Below, in pieces: positions 22,401-34,000 of a DNA stretch of 64,000 nt (its first letter is position 1; each line of letters begins with the position of its first letter). This DNA is from Phoronis australis (Eukaryota; Phoronida; Phoronidae). The notes under the pieces were generated by a model. That model saw only the letters and a list, made by a program, of their open reading frames with translations, was not told the origin of the DNA and did not search any database. The DNA lies in assembly GCA_002633005.1 (NCBI GenBank), contig NMRA01000462.1, positions 103,594 to 167,593 on the forward strand. Reading direction: 5' to 3'. The position numbers and the translations under genes are program-made.

Positions 22401-25400
22401 GTTGCTAATTGTCACCAACAACATTGCCGTGGCAACTGTTACCTCAGCAACCTGGCTTGTTCTCGCTCGGACTCAAGCTGCATCTGCAGCTGTTGCAGCT
22501 GCTGTGGTGATCCCGCCAACAGGGTGCGCCGACTGCCTGTCAGCTGTGAGAGCAACTCTGAAAAAATGAGAATGAACGGAACCAAACGGTATAACACAAA
22601 AGTCAAAACGCCTGTGCACGAGCGACGCTCACAGGCCGCCTACCTGGTGGACTGTAACTGCATCTCAAGTTGCTGGAGCTGGGAGGAGACGTTCTGTGCG
22701 GCGCTCGCCCTGCTCCGAACGCTGGACAGTTGCGACAAGAGCTCTGAAAGGGAACGCAAGAAAGGGCGGAGATAGCGGGCGACAACGACAGGGTCCCCGT
22801 GAAACGAAACAAACAAGGGTCTTGAAGAAATTGAAGACGGTTAGTCAAATATTAGGTGTGAAGCAGCACACGTGATTAAACGCATTTAATAAAGCTTCTA
22901 TGATAAGCACCTATGGCAAAGGTATTATTTAGCCATCAGCAATATGGAACTCCTGCACACTCGTTATGGTAAAACCATGGCTAAGCAACGCAAATGAAAT
23001 ATTAACAAAATGCTTCAGAAAATACTTCAAAAAGTTGACAAACGTGACACCAATAAAAATCAAAGACACAGGGAAAAATTTTCGTCCCTTTGCAAGCAAA
23101 TACAATTTTACCATTCGTATAACCACTAAACAATTCAAGTCACAACATGAAAAGTACAAAAAATCCCAGAGGTCAACACAATAGATCTTATTCTTGCATA
23201 AACGCACAAGTTCAAGTGGCAAGCTGGATCCATAAGCACTGAAAGTATTCAATAACACAAATGCAGTTAATACTAATACCGTATTCGCCGTAATAACCAC
23301 CCAGGGCGCTTAGAAAAGTTCTGTTCACGGGGGCGCTTATTATAACCCAAGGCTGTTGAAACCCGGTCTCCAAAACGGGTGAAATCGGAAGCTAAGATTC
23401 ATCAAATTTAAGCTCCGTGACGCATATGTAATCTATGAAAGACTTTCAACAAAATTGTGGTGCATTGCTATCAAACTCTGCTGCTAAATTACGATCATTT
23501 TACAGAAAATTGTGCTGAAATCCCAGGACGAAAACTCGCCGACTGACTGCCTCGAAATCGCCGTCTTCGATATGGCGACTTCAATGCTTGAATAAAAATA
23601 GTTTAGACTCAAGCAAAATTACCTGAAATCCTCATTAAGTTTTCTAAGTAGCGTCCCTAAGATTTTGTTTAAGTTCCCGTGGAGCCTGGATTAATGGCAG
23701 GTTTAAGTACAAATCTGTGCAATATCGTGGCATCTACATGTATGATCGGCAACACGGCGAGAAAAATGTCTAGACGAACACACGTTGTTGTCACGTGACG
23801 TTTGTTTTGAAGTTCGTCTGCGAGTAAGCGAGCGCGTGCGTGTCACCAGAGTTCATTTGCCAAAGCAGATCGTCTTTTGGCCAGAACCACGTAATCTAAC
23901 AAGCTTGATGTGCATTGTGTCTAAAGAAATTTGCACAAGCAGTAGGCCTAAACCAGAGCGTGTTTCATTCAGCACTTGCCGGTCTCGTGCTCAAAACGTT
24001 CGACATTTGTCTCGGTAAGGCCCATATTAGTCGCCGTGTAGCTGGATGCGTACGTAACTATCTGACAGTTATTTTTCCGTGTAAGGGTGTGAAAGCATTC
24101 ACTGTCAGTTGTCATTTTATCGGATATTCGGCTTAAAAACACCAATTATGGTTAATCAAACAATCCATCTCAAAAATAACGCAAACATGTTTTATCGTAT
24201 TAGAAATTGTCGGAAATTACTGCCAATATTCATTTCTTATCGTTGCTATGCTACCCGTTTCATGAATGGATAGTTCCCAACTAATGTCTTTGATGACAGG
24301 TTCATGTATGTTGCACGCGCTTCCTGGCCACGTGCGTTTAATACCGAGTTATTTTTATTCATGAGACAGTTGATGTGTCTACTGAAAGGTCAGACCATAG
24401 TGGGACACGGTCGTCGCGAGAGCGTAGCAACGCTGTTGCGTTCTTTTTGAAGCGCTGCGTTACTTTGAAGTGTAAACTCACGGCTAAATATAAAAGTAGC
24501 AGTGCCGCTGGTGGTCTAGGAGACCCGTGCAAAAATTTTTTGATAAATTGAAGACGTTACTGTAGCCGAGTTTTAGGACTGTAGGTACGTCATTGTTCGC
24601 ATGTACACGTTCATGGACTGGGCATTTATTTCAGCAAAGTCTGAAAATGCGGGGGGTGCTTATAGGAGCATGGGCGGTTATTACGGCGAATACGGTAGTT
24701 AAAGTGAATGCAAACGTTGATTTCTTGCCACAAGCAGACCAAAGTTGAACCCCAAACCCCACTTTTCAAGAACCATATTCCAGACCAGGACAAGGACTAG
24801 GCCACACACTCAAAGTGAAGCTACTACGCAACGTGTTGACTGAAGACTCATCACCATCAGGATGCAAAAACGTAAACGGGCGAAAATTCAAGAAATGAGA
24901 CATTTCAGTAGTCGATGCTACAATATGAATAATTATTATTCTAATAACCAAAGATTAAAAATATCATCTATCAAATTTGTTCACAAAGACCGATTCTGGC
25001 CACAGCTTTGCAGCGGACATTTAAGAGAAGCTGTACATTCTTACTGAAGGTGGCACTGTTCTTTTTCCTGTTGTGAGTAATAATCAACATGTCGTGCAAC
25101 AAGACTTCAACTGTTTACAATGCAATAGAACCAGCTTCAGGTGTGCACATTCAATTTCCAACTGCGTCTCTCAATACTTAAAAACAAAATTGAAATTTTG
25201 GGAAATGTGGTAAAAAGTCTTCAATTTGGCAGTTCTATAATCTTAAATGACTAACTACGATGCGGTAAATGCTCAGATTCTACCAAATGTTAGAACACCA
25301 TTGGACAGTACAAATCATGCTGAAAATGAAACAAAACTACCTCAATGTTTCTTTTGGTCGAGAAATGCGACAGAATAAAATCACCTTTCTGTTCTATTGT

Positions 25401-28400
25401 GTACAGAAACTGAAGATTTTTTACTTCAAATCAAGTGAACAAATGATAAATGATCGTTCAGTTACCTGCAATTGGGTCCATGGTCTCACGTGACCCTGAA
25501 GAGAGACCTGTGGCCGGGAAATGCATGTTGCGCCGCGCCCGCTGACTGGCCACTCCACGCGCAGGGTGTGGTATCCGACGCACGTGACGTATACTGCCAC
25601 CAGATACAGGATCATCGTAAACGAGTACATTAAGGAATCTACGGGCAATCCAGTCCATAGCAATTTGAATATTTGCTTCCAGAGAATATTTTCAAACAAG
25701 GATTGTGGATTTAAATGAATATAAATTGTCATGACTACAACTGCTATTGTTCTACGCAGCACTTTTGCAACCGTGTTTATTTTGTAGTTCTGTATTCAGA
25801 AGGGGAATGTTTCACTACAATGGGACTAGGTAGCACGGATTAAAGGGGTCACATTTTACCAAAACGTAGTCTGGCAAATATTCCAAATCTTCAAAGGTGC
25901 GTACATTTCTGTTAAAAACCCCAGTGGAGTACTCGCTAGAAATCATAAAAACCAAGTCGTTCTTAATGCCATACGACGCAAAGCAGTAGAATTGACTAAA
26001 ATTCAAGTAATAAAGTAGTTAAATATCATTTTTAAATCTTTCCCAACAGAACTGTCTCTTATTGAACACATGAGAGCGCCTAACGAAAAGGATATGAAGT
26101 CACGTGGCGTCCTGTGCTCTAAAGTAAGATGAGCAGCAAAGTCATCCGTCACATAATTGGGTTCCCCACCAGGGAGAGATGCACAGATGGGACACACCTG
26201 ACAATAAAAATATAGTTTCAACGTACAATTACATTTTAACCCAACCTTAAAAGCAGTTATAAACTCACATTCCATCTAAGAAGCAAACTTTTGATTTAGG
26301 ACATTTATCGTTATAAAATTGGTCTCGACTTTTTTTACTCAGATGAGAAGTGATGTCTGTTTTGCAAAGCACTGAGAGTTCGTTATTCCTTGAGACTACG
26401 CCCGCTGCATAAAAGACATGTCATGACAAACCAACTTTTAGAGCCTGGTCTCACGCAATAACGAACTGTCAGTTCTTTCTGACCTCTGCAATCACCTCCA
26501 ATTTGTATAGTGAACAATTTGAGACCAATTTCCTAACAACAGTAAGTGGTTGATTTTTGTGATGGACGACAGATTTATAGCCGCCTCACGCAAGAATGTG
26601 GGAAAATGTTCAAGTGTGTCACAGCAAATTGGATAACAATTTCCAATGCAACAGTGCACTCAGTGTCGTATATGCAAACACTGCGCTGATTGAACTTACC
26701 ACTTCACTGGATGAGTCGGCGTGTTCCGATGCAACATGTTCCTGAAGGGTGACCTCAGTATAGCCCATCTTGGCACAGAATGGGCAGCTGTAGGCCTGCG
26801 GTTGATCGGCCATGGGCGACTCACCCCCATAATATAGGTCTGCAGAGGAAATCGATATTCACATTACATATAGATTGAAGTAATTAGGAAGTCTGTTTTA
26901 TTATAAACGTCAATGAAAGGTTTAAAAATGCATTGTAGAGTGTTTTTTCATAAAACACAACACGAACATTTACAAAACACTGCACAAAATCAAACTGACT
27001 ATATTGTGTGCTTAAAGTTATTTTCTAAAAAACGCAAGTCGTTTAAGCAAGCCTAAACCCAAGGTTATTTGCACTGCAGACATTTTGAACAAGGGCATCA
27101 GAGCCAGCAAAAGACATTGCTGAGGATCAGCTTTTCAATTGTACATTCAAACATTTTATGACTGAAGCAGCAATACATAATGGTAGAGCTTATCTTCATC
27201 ATTACTATTATCATTACTATTACTATTGCTATTGCCATTATCATTATCATTATTATCATTACTTTTTGGCTGAAAATGACACTGAGGTATATGGCAAGCA
27301 TAAATAATGTATGCCACAATCTCGAACAACAGTAATTGCCATTCTGGCTGATCACATTGATACAGTGCCCAAAATATTACATAAATTTTGTTTTATGACG
27401 GCTGAAAACAACAAACCATGGTCTTGATGGTTTTGAAAATTCAATAAAATAGAATTCCCCTGTTTTCCATACATGCTCAACTGAAAAGCATACACTGTTT
27501 AACAAAAGGAAACTACAAAACAACAACCACGTTAGAAATTCAATTGTAATCTCACAAACACATATTTTTGGTTTGAAGTTTTAAAACTTAGACCAAAGCC
27601 AAGATGTGAAAAACTTTTTACATGTTCAAAACAAACGGGAAAAATAGATACAAGCAATTCTGAACTTCTTCTCGTTTCGATATCTATACGCATTGAAAAA
27701 ACCGAGACATCGTGCCCTCAACTTGAGCTAGATTTATTCCAACCCTGCCAAAACCTGATGCCCTGTTTGAATCACGTTCGGCCATGCACAGGGAGGACCC
27801 GTGAAACTTACCAAAATCGCCTCTAGTCAGTATGCATTGCATTGGGTGCTCAGTCGTATGCATCTTGGTCGTAGCTCCGTTTTCATAGCACGAGGAACAC
27901 AGATCGTAGTCGTAGCATATCAAGCACTTGTACCGACGTCCGCGGAAGTCTCCCTTATTACAAGAGTCACATCTCACACCTGGACAGAATAGTATTGACA
28001 TAAACTTGATATCACATGCACATTCCAGGCTCTACAACTAGCGTGTCTATTAGGTGAGGACATGTGTGCATTAAAAAGTGCGAGTTTCGTTACATTTTAA
28101 TTCTGCATTTGATAGACGAATTAAGTCCTGGCATAAGGCAAGTTAACATCCTAGTTATCCAGGATGGTAAGGGGTAGAGCTAAGACAAGTGCATAGCTGA
28201 TTGCCTTCAGTGGCCAATGAAAACTGATTACTGCATCACATGACAACAACAAATCTCTCTCATTGGCTCATTGTACTACATTATTACAGAAGTACTTTAC
28301 AGGTCAGTGAACATTTCATCTCCCACTGTTTTAAGAACAAGTTTTGTAATGAAAAAGACTCGACATATTGAGATTGTGCTGAGCAATAACACTGCATGTC

Positions 28401-30656
28401 GACTATGTGAGCTGTACGATCAGAGCATGCAGAATTTTTGCTTTCAAATTTAAAAATTTATCTATCAAAACAACTGCATCTTGGTTAGCGTAAGGTATGC
28501 TAAAATAGCATTGCAGTTTAGTTCTTGCTTTACCTGCGCATAGTTAAGAGCAGCTTATTTGAAGATGTTTTAATATCTGGGACGAGATTCTACATGTTGT
28601 GATAATGGAGAGCAAACAGATCCCAATAACTTTACAACTGGTAGTAAAGTTATACTGTGGATCCAATTTTGCCAGCATTATAACCTATAGTAAAGTTACA
28701 TAGTGGATCCGAGTTACCAACTTTACATCTCTAAGACATTTAGCGACATGGTACAGTACCCAGGGTTGAAACACCTGAAGTTTTGGAGAATAAATGAATG
28801 CTTAGAGTATTAAAACGCCACCTGTTTCATACTTTCGAAATGTTAGTATATAATATTGTTAGGATACTGCATAACGTTTCACCTAAATACAGTTCCTAAT
28901 TTAGAATAACGTCTACCATACAGTGTTCTCCATAACAGAGAATGCAAACTCTACTGGAATTCCAAAACTCATGTACGTCTAAGGCTCCAAACCTAGCTTG
29001 ACGCCAAGTTGCCAGGTCACCAAATGAAATCTCAGGTTGTCAAAACAGACGTCGAAATCATGGACTAAAAAAATAAAATAAAAAAGGTTGTGCTGTATTC
29101 AATTTAGTGAAAATTACGCATATCTCTTCAATTTCTCCCCACACAAAATATGCACAATTCAATCTTTTTATATCAATTCCTGATAACCAAGGATGAGGTG
29201 TGTTTCATGGTCCGATCTTGCTCAATTTTTGCCGAACAATTCCGACTTCTGTCTGCTTACTTCCTGTTGTAATTTAACCGCGTTTGATGTGTGCGCTGAA
29301 TGCAAATGCACTGATTTCACAAAATAAACAATTGTGAACCAAAGGTATTAAATTTCGTTATTAACTTAAAAGTAGAAATTGCTGGTTTACAAATACATCA
29401 GTGTTGCCTGCATAACTTCACATGCTCTATAACCACAAACGTGGCAATCAGGACTTTTTGAGTTCTGAAAAGTACACTAAACTTAACACTGTTTAAAAAT
29501 TTGGCAACCTAACTGTAGACTGGGCTATTTTAATTTCCTGACATCAGTCACTCATCTGGCAACTAGGCTTTTGAGGTCAGGGTAACACTAACTGATAGCC
29601 AACACTGAACCAAGCAAATACAATATCAATAAAAATACGAGTCTTTGACTTAGAGTCACATGTTTTAAATGGTATAGAGTTACGCTGCACTTTATAATAG
29701 CGGATCAAGCACAATTGATCATTAAATATCTCACAGAAAATCTCTTTGGAACTGGAAATTCAAATCACAGAATATTTTTACTCATTACTGAATCTCAAGT
29801 TTTACCTTTAACCACTCATACCTTTCAGTCTGACTGCAATCCAGTCAGTGACTGTAAAATGAAACTGATAATGACAAGTTATGGGTAGTTCAATTTAATT
29901 TGGGATTAAACCTGATCTCAAGATCGGGTACTAGTATGAGCTTAGAATTATATATTCATTAAGGCAATGATTTGAAACTTATATTCAAGAAAGAATTTTT
30001 GTAATAATTGCCTTAACAATCAGCCATTTCTCCTTTACCAGTAGATGTGTCACAAAATCAGAGGAATGCGTGAATAATTCACCAGTAATTGGTAGGTGAA
30101 TAACATTGTCAACAGTTGAAAAAGTGAAAAAAGGTTAGTTAAACTTTACATTATCTTATAACAAGCGATTTGCTTTTTTTACGAGCAGTACAGAATTATC
30201 AACATGAACATTATTATTTGAGAGAACTGGTACTGGTCGGATATATAGCAGTCCCTGATTTAGAGAACCAGTTCATCCACTAAATAATGGGCCCATTATT
30301 CACATGCACACGATCTTGAGATCATGTGTAATTTCAAGTTCAACCATGAAATGCGTGGCTGATAGTGATAAAAAGATGACAGAGTGAAACTGGAGACATG
30401 TGAATTGTGAGACACACAACTGTCTTTTGTTTCAATATGGAACAGACTAATTCCATTTTATTTAAAACTACGGGTTTAGAAAAATGTGTTGTAAAGAAGT
30501 TATACAAGTTAGCAATGTCTCTCAAACATCAGTTAACAAAATTCTGTACCCATGGGAAATTATAAAAATTAGAACAGAAGTGAACATGAACGGTGAATGA
30601 ATTCTTGCACATTCGGCTTCATTACAGAAATGAGACAAACCTTCATGGCGAGACAT
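19404..30656 (-). CDS. KCMF1: KCMF1-type E3 ubiquitin ligase, complete
   Basis: Exons in reading order: 30641-30656 (MSRHE), 27812-27979, 26700-26839, 26085-26197, 25466-25638, then either 22644-22743 (6a) or 22443-22557 (6b), 20933-21094, 19404-19686 (TAA). All junctions are GT-AG and in phase, giving 384 (6a) or 389 (6b) residues; human KCMF1 has about 380. Exon 2 is the ZZ zinc finger (CDSC, CLIC, CSSC, then two His). Exons 3-4 hold two further Cys/His fingers ([21 protein letters not shown]). The last exon carries the hallmark [17 protein letters not shown] and an acidic tail ending in PPPP. KCMF1 works with UBR4 in a cytosolic quality-control ligase. The start is fixed by the conserved MSRHEG, whose Gly codon is split by intron 1. 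The 5' edge of exon 5 ([14 protein letters not shown]) is less conserved; an acceptor at 25612 would also keep frame. Confidence 0.94.
20355..20757. mobile_element. 403-bp MITE with GGGCCCGGTCTC inverted ends
   Basis: The left end GGGCCCGGTCTCCAATCTTT and the right end (reverse complement GGGCCCGGTCTCTAATCTTT) form an inverted repeat of about 40 bp with few mismatches. The interior repeats CGAGTTT/AAACTCG words, so much of the element can fold on itself. No ORF of note and no clear target duplication. It lies in the last KCMF1 intron. Confidence 0.8.
21095..22442 (-). other. KCMF1 intron between exons 6b and 7, no gene
   Basis: About 1.35 kb with no exon-like similarity. I looked for a third copy of the duplicated exon 6 and saw none. 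Short ORFs here match nothing. Confidence 0.6.
22443..22557 (-). CDS. KCMF1: KCMF1 alternative exon 6b
   Basis: Encodes (E)[10 protein letters not shown], then [20 protein letters not shown] and QARLL. It is the version closer to vertebrate KCMF1, which has a similar QLQQLQMQL helix followed by QARQQLE. The acceptor is TTTTTTCAG. Two donors, at 22442 (AG|GTAACA) and 22451 (AG|GTTGCT), are both in phase and differ by nine bases, adding or dropping three residues. It begins in phase 1 and ends in phase 2, exactly like exon 6a, so it cannot follow 6a in frame. Confidence 0.85.
22644..22743 (-). CDS. KCMF1: KCMF1 alternative exon 6a
   Basis: Encodes (E)[17 protein letters not shown], then [15 protein letters not shown]. 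The start and the QLQQL[E/Q]MQL helix are shared with exon 6b, while the middle differs. The acceptor is CCTTTCAG and the donor AG|GTAGGC. Lying 86 nt upstream of 6b on the minus strand, it has the same entry and exit phases and intact splice sites, so both exons look functional. The coiled-coil-like helix suggests partner binding, but this is inference. Confidence 0.85.
22744..25465 (-). other. KCMF1 intron 5 with transposon, no gene
   Basis: About 2.7 kb, half of it the transposon at 23279-24695. The hydrophobic 123-codon frame at 22929-23300 runs into the transposon end and matches no family. Confidence 0.6.
23279..24695. mobile_element. 1.4-kb non-autonomous DNA transposon, CCGTATTCGCC ends, TA flanks
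   Basis: The left end CCGTATTCGCCGTAATAACC and the right end GGTTATTACGGCGAATACGG are perfect inverted complements, each bordered by TA, as expected for a TA target duplication. The interior has no transposase-like ORF. A diverged copy of the whole element lies at 61089-62567, and the two share interior words such as GAGTTCATTTGCCA. The near-perfect ends suggest this copy is the younger one. Confidence 0.85.
26289..26558. mobile_element. MITE of the TTGGTCTC family, copy A
   Basis: The left side (TTTTGATTTAGG, then ATAAAATTGGTCTC) and the right side (GAGACCAATT, then AGTAAGTGGTTGATTTTT) form long imperfect inverted repeats. Further inside, words like AATAACGAACT and AGTTCGTTATT mirror each other. 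It lies in KCMF1 intron 3. Related copies are at 36020-36267, 57480-57690 and 59476-59690. Confidence 0.7.
27191..27263. repeat. ATT/ATC/ACT microsatellite
   Basis: Interrupted trinucleotide run on the plus strand (CATTACTATTATCATTACTA and similar). It lies in KCMF1 intron 2. Confidence 0.85.
27980..30640 (-). other. KCMF1 intron 1, no gene
   Basis: 2.66 kb separating the 16-nt first coding exon from the ZZ-finger exon. It holds a short direct/inverted repeat cluster at 28617-28720 and otherwise no recognisable gene or element. An early intron of this size could contain regulatory DNA, but I see no specific sign. Confidence 0.6.
28617..28720. repeat. Short repeat cluster with TAAAGTTA and GTGGATCC words
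   Basis: TAAAGTTATACTGTGGATCC and TAAAGTTACATAGTGGATCC stand about 50 bp apart as direct repeats, flanked by AACTTTAC words in opposite orientation. It is probably a decayed small MITE. Confidence 0.45.
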
Positions 30657-31002
30657 CCTTGGCCAAAAAATAGGCCTCCTTACAAATGGTGGTGGCTACG
30701 AAGATTCCTGTAGCACTATAGTTGACCATCAGGCAGAACTGTCAGAGATTTTTCATTATTACAAAGAAGGAAAATAATCGAACTAGCGAAAGTAAGATGA
30801 CCGACACGGGAAGTCACACTTCAGGCAGGGGGAAACGTGATAAATATTAAAAGGTCAAAAACAGACAAAATCTTACACATTATTGGTTCATTATTGAAAT
30901 TCATCTTGAAAGTGGACAAAAATGTGAAAAAATTGAAACATAGGAAAAGAAATTATTTAATTATAATATCAGCGACATCTGGTGAAGGCTTTGTAGACGA
31001 AA
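30657..31002. promoter_or_regulatory. Shared promoter interval of KCMF1 and QDPR
   Basis: Only 346 bp separate the KCMF1 start codon (minus strand, ATG 30656-30654) from the QDPR start codon (plus strand, ATG 31003-31005), so both 5' UTRs and core promoters must lie in this interval unless upstream UTR exons exist. I see no TATA box. AAAATGGCTGC at 31000-31010, spanning the QDPR ATG, resembles a YY1 site (AANATGGC), which is common at housekeeping starts. Confidence 0.65.
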
Positions 31003-34000
31003 ATGGCTGCTTCCGTCGTTCCGCGCGTTTTGGTTTACGGTGGAAAAGGAGCATTGGGCTCTGTTTGTGTGTCGTATTTTAGAGCAAAAAATTGGGTTTG
31101 TGTTACTTATTCACTACATGCAGTATAGGGCAGATGAAGCGTTTAGAAGAGTTTTTTGTTGCTGTGCATAAGCCAACCGGCTCAATTGGTGTGGCGTTGT
31201 TTAATGTTGCAGGTTACAGCCGCAGGGCAATGCCAATGCCTTGGCCAATGAGGGGCAGGGAAAGACAAAGACAAGTCAAACTGATGCCTGTGCCAAACTG
31301 ATTTGGCGCACTTCAATTTGGCGTGGGGTGAGCCAAACTGATTTGGCGCACTTCAATTTGGCGTTGGCTGGTGAGACAAACCAGGGCTCGACATTGAGCT
31401 GCAGGTCGCATTTGCGACCTGAAATTTGGAAATGCGAGCTGAGATTTTGGCCAGCTCGCATTTAGTCGCAAAATGCGACCTGGAATTTCCAACGTATGCG
31501 AGCTGAGTTTTTAAACTTCGCAGTAGATACCTGGGAAATATAGAGCAACTCGGGTGATTCCGACCGTTATTTGGTTGTTGCCAAATCAAGTTCAAAAGAA
31601 CATTCATTGAGAAAAGCGCTCCAGATGACTTGTAAACATGTGGCATGAACAAGGGAATGCAGAATTGGTCTTTGACGCATTTTATTGACCAATACTTTCG
31701 GCTTTTTGCAAATCTTCGGATGTGCTGAAGAAAGTTTCGGACCTCGGAATAACACGTGATAATACGTCAGAAAGCAGCGGTGTTTCTACTAATTCCTAAT
31801 CGAGGAAATTACCAAGCTTAGTGGTGGTAAAACATCTATTTTTCATGTAAGGTGTCCTTAATATCAAATTACGGCAACACCCACGGCAATATGCCTGATG
31901 GCACTGGTCGGTTCCACTGTTAGCGCCGGAAAACAGTCCCGGCAGACGATCGTTGTGAAAAATGGTTTGGTAAACAGCATAAGTCCCACATTTTTTGTTG
32001 TGAAATTTGCAGTGAATTGTTTCCGTGTATCAATATGTCATTCAGCAAGTAGGGCAATTTTTGTTAATTAATTTCTTCCGACAGGATATTTTTTCAAACG
32101 TTAAGTTGAAAAGTTTGGCCTGCGAACAAATGAAAGGAATTCGCACTCAGCAGAGATATCAATCTTTGGATCTTTAACGACTTTGATGACAGTCATATAG
32201 CAAGTCAGTCCTAGAAAAGTCGCGGATACTTTTTCAACGTGTATTTTCTTCTTTTTCACGTTGCACACTTAGCTAATCGAATGCATGTGTCGGTTAGAGA
32301 GCACTGATTTAACTTTCTCGTCGGCAACTGCCTTGCACTTCAGGGTCTTTCACTGGATGGCGCCAGTGAAGAATGGTAATGCGGTGCATGCATGATATGC
32401 TTGTAAGAACTCAGTTTTGCGACATGAAATTTGTGAATATTTAACGTCGCAAGAGCATAATCTAGGCATTTTCTTATGACGTAAAAGCCAATTTTGGTCC
32501 GTAAAAATGGCGGGAAATTTTCGCGACCTGGAATTTATGAATGCGAGCTGAATTTTGAAAATGCGACCTAGGATTTTGGCTTGGTCGCAAAATGCGACCT
32601 GGCGATTTTCATAGCGTCGAGCCCTGCAAACTGTACAGTAGCCTTGGCGCAAAGCTGTATATACGAAGTCTTAGTATACAGCTTTGTGCTAATGTGGGTA
32701 AAGAAATGACCAGATATGATACAAAATTAGTGTCATTAAAAACTACACACTTATTTGAGTAACTTAAATTATTTTCCAGTTTTGAAAAATTGGCGTTGTT
32801 GCGTTATTCTGCTGCTAAAGTTGTGGAGCGATCTTCTGCGTTGGCTTTCGATGCCATGACTGAAATAGTGTGTCACCTATCGGCCAGTTTCTTTTGTCGC
32901 CGATTCTTCAATCAACTGTTGTTCTTTCACGAGGTTGCGTACACGTTACAATTATTGGAACTGGTTTCACTTCATTTTAAGTTTATAGAATTTTGATACC
33001 GAAAAAACAAATTTCAGAAGAAATTGAAATGGCGCATGCGCGTGTCAAAACGACGACATAACTTTTCTTTGTTAGAAAAGGCGAAGGATTACGCAAGAAA
33101 ACGACGTTTATTAGATTATTTTTCACTTAAACGGTTGTAACGGGCAAGATGAGTGTCGTTTGATTCCCAGATTTTGCATGCACCCCGTTCGACATGTTGA
33201 TACAGGTTTCCTGGTGAGTTAACGAGCAGAACGACCCTGGGTGTGTGTAATTTTGGGGTTTATATAAGAAAAACACAGTGGTACCTAGCTGTATTTTGAC
33301 GATAGTCTTCATATAGCTAGCTGGCTGGCTAGCCAAACTGATGCCCGGATAATGTGGGGACGTTGATCAACACACATGATATGGGTATCATTTCATTCCT
33401 GGCATGTTATTATCGCAAATATAGGAAAAAAATGTCTCCTACCACCTTCCTTTAGTATTTTATCATCCAATTTCTGCTCTATTTCCCAGTCAGTGATATC
33501 GCCATGTTGAATGGAAGCAATTGTCTGGCGGCCAAAAAGTGAACTAATCTAACAACACCCATATTCTTCAGAATAAGTTCAAGTGTGGTGAATCTGCAGT
33601 GTGTGCAGTAATATAAAGGCCTCTCTTAATCACTCGCCTACGGGCAATTGCTCTTTGGTCGACTGGTTAGGACGCCTGGCATTGAAGCAAGAGGTACTGG
33701 GTTCGAAACTTGGACTAGGTGATTTTTCACTACAAAACTGACCGAGAACCGCCGACCGTGGGCTCGAGCTATGGTCCCAAGGGATTGAATTCCTATGGTG
33801 ACCTAGACAGTGACCACCGTGTCTAGTTGAACTACGGATAGCTCCCATAGGAGCTTCATACGCTGAAAACTTTTCGATGAATTATGCCTCACACTGTCTA
33901 AAACATCAAAGTCACATTGTTATAAACACCTCGCCAGGGGTTATGACGTGCTGCACGCAGAGTTAAAAATGGCGAGTTTCTAATTTTGGGAACTGAATGA

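Noticed and set aside
22929-23300. 123-codon hydrophobic minus-strand ORF in KCMF1 intron 5
   Set aside because: It starts inside the left end of a transposon, matches no family, and hydrophobicity follows from the AT-rich composition.
33655-33709. Functional tRNA gene
   Set aside because: Box A and B words are present, but the acceptor and anticodon stems do not close; a SINE-like unit fits better.
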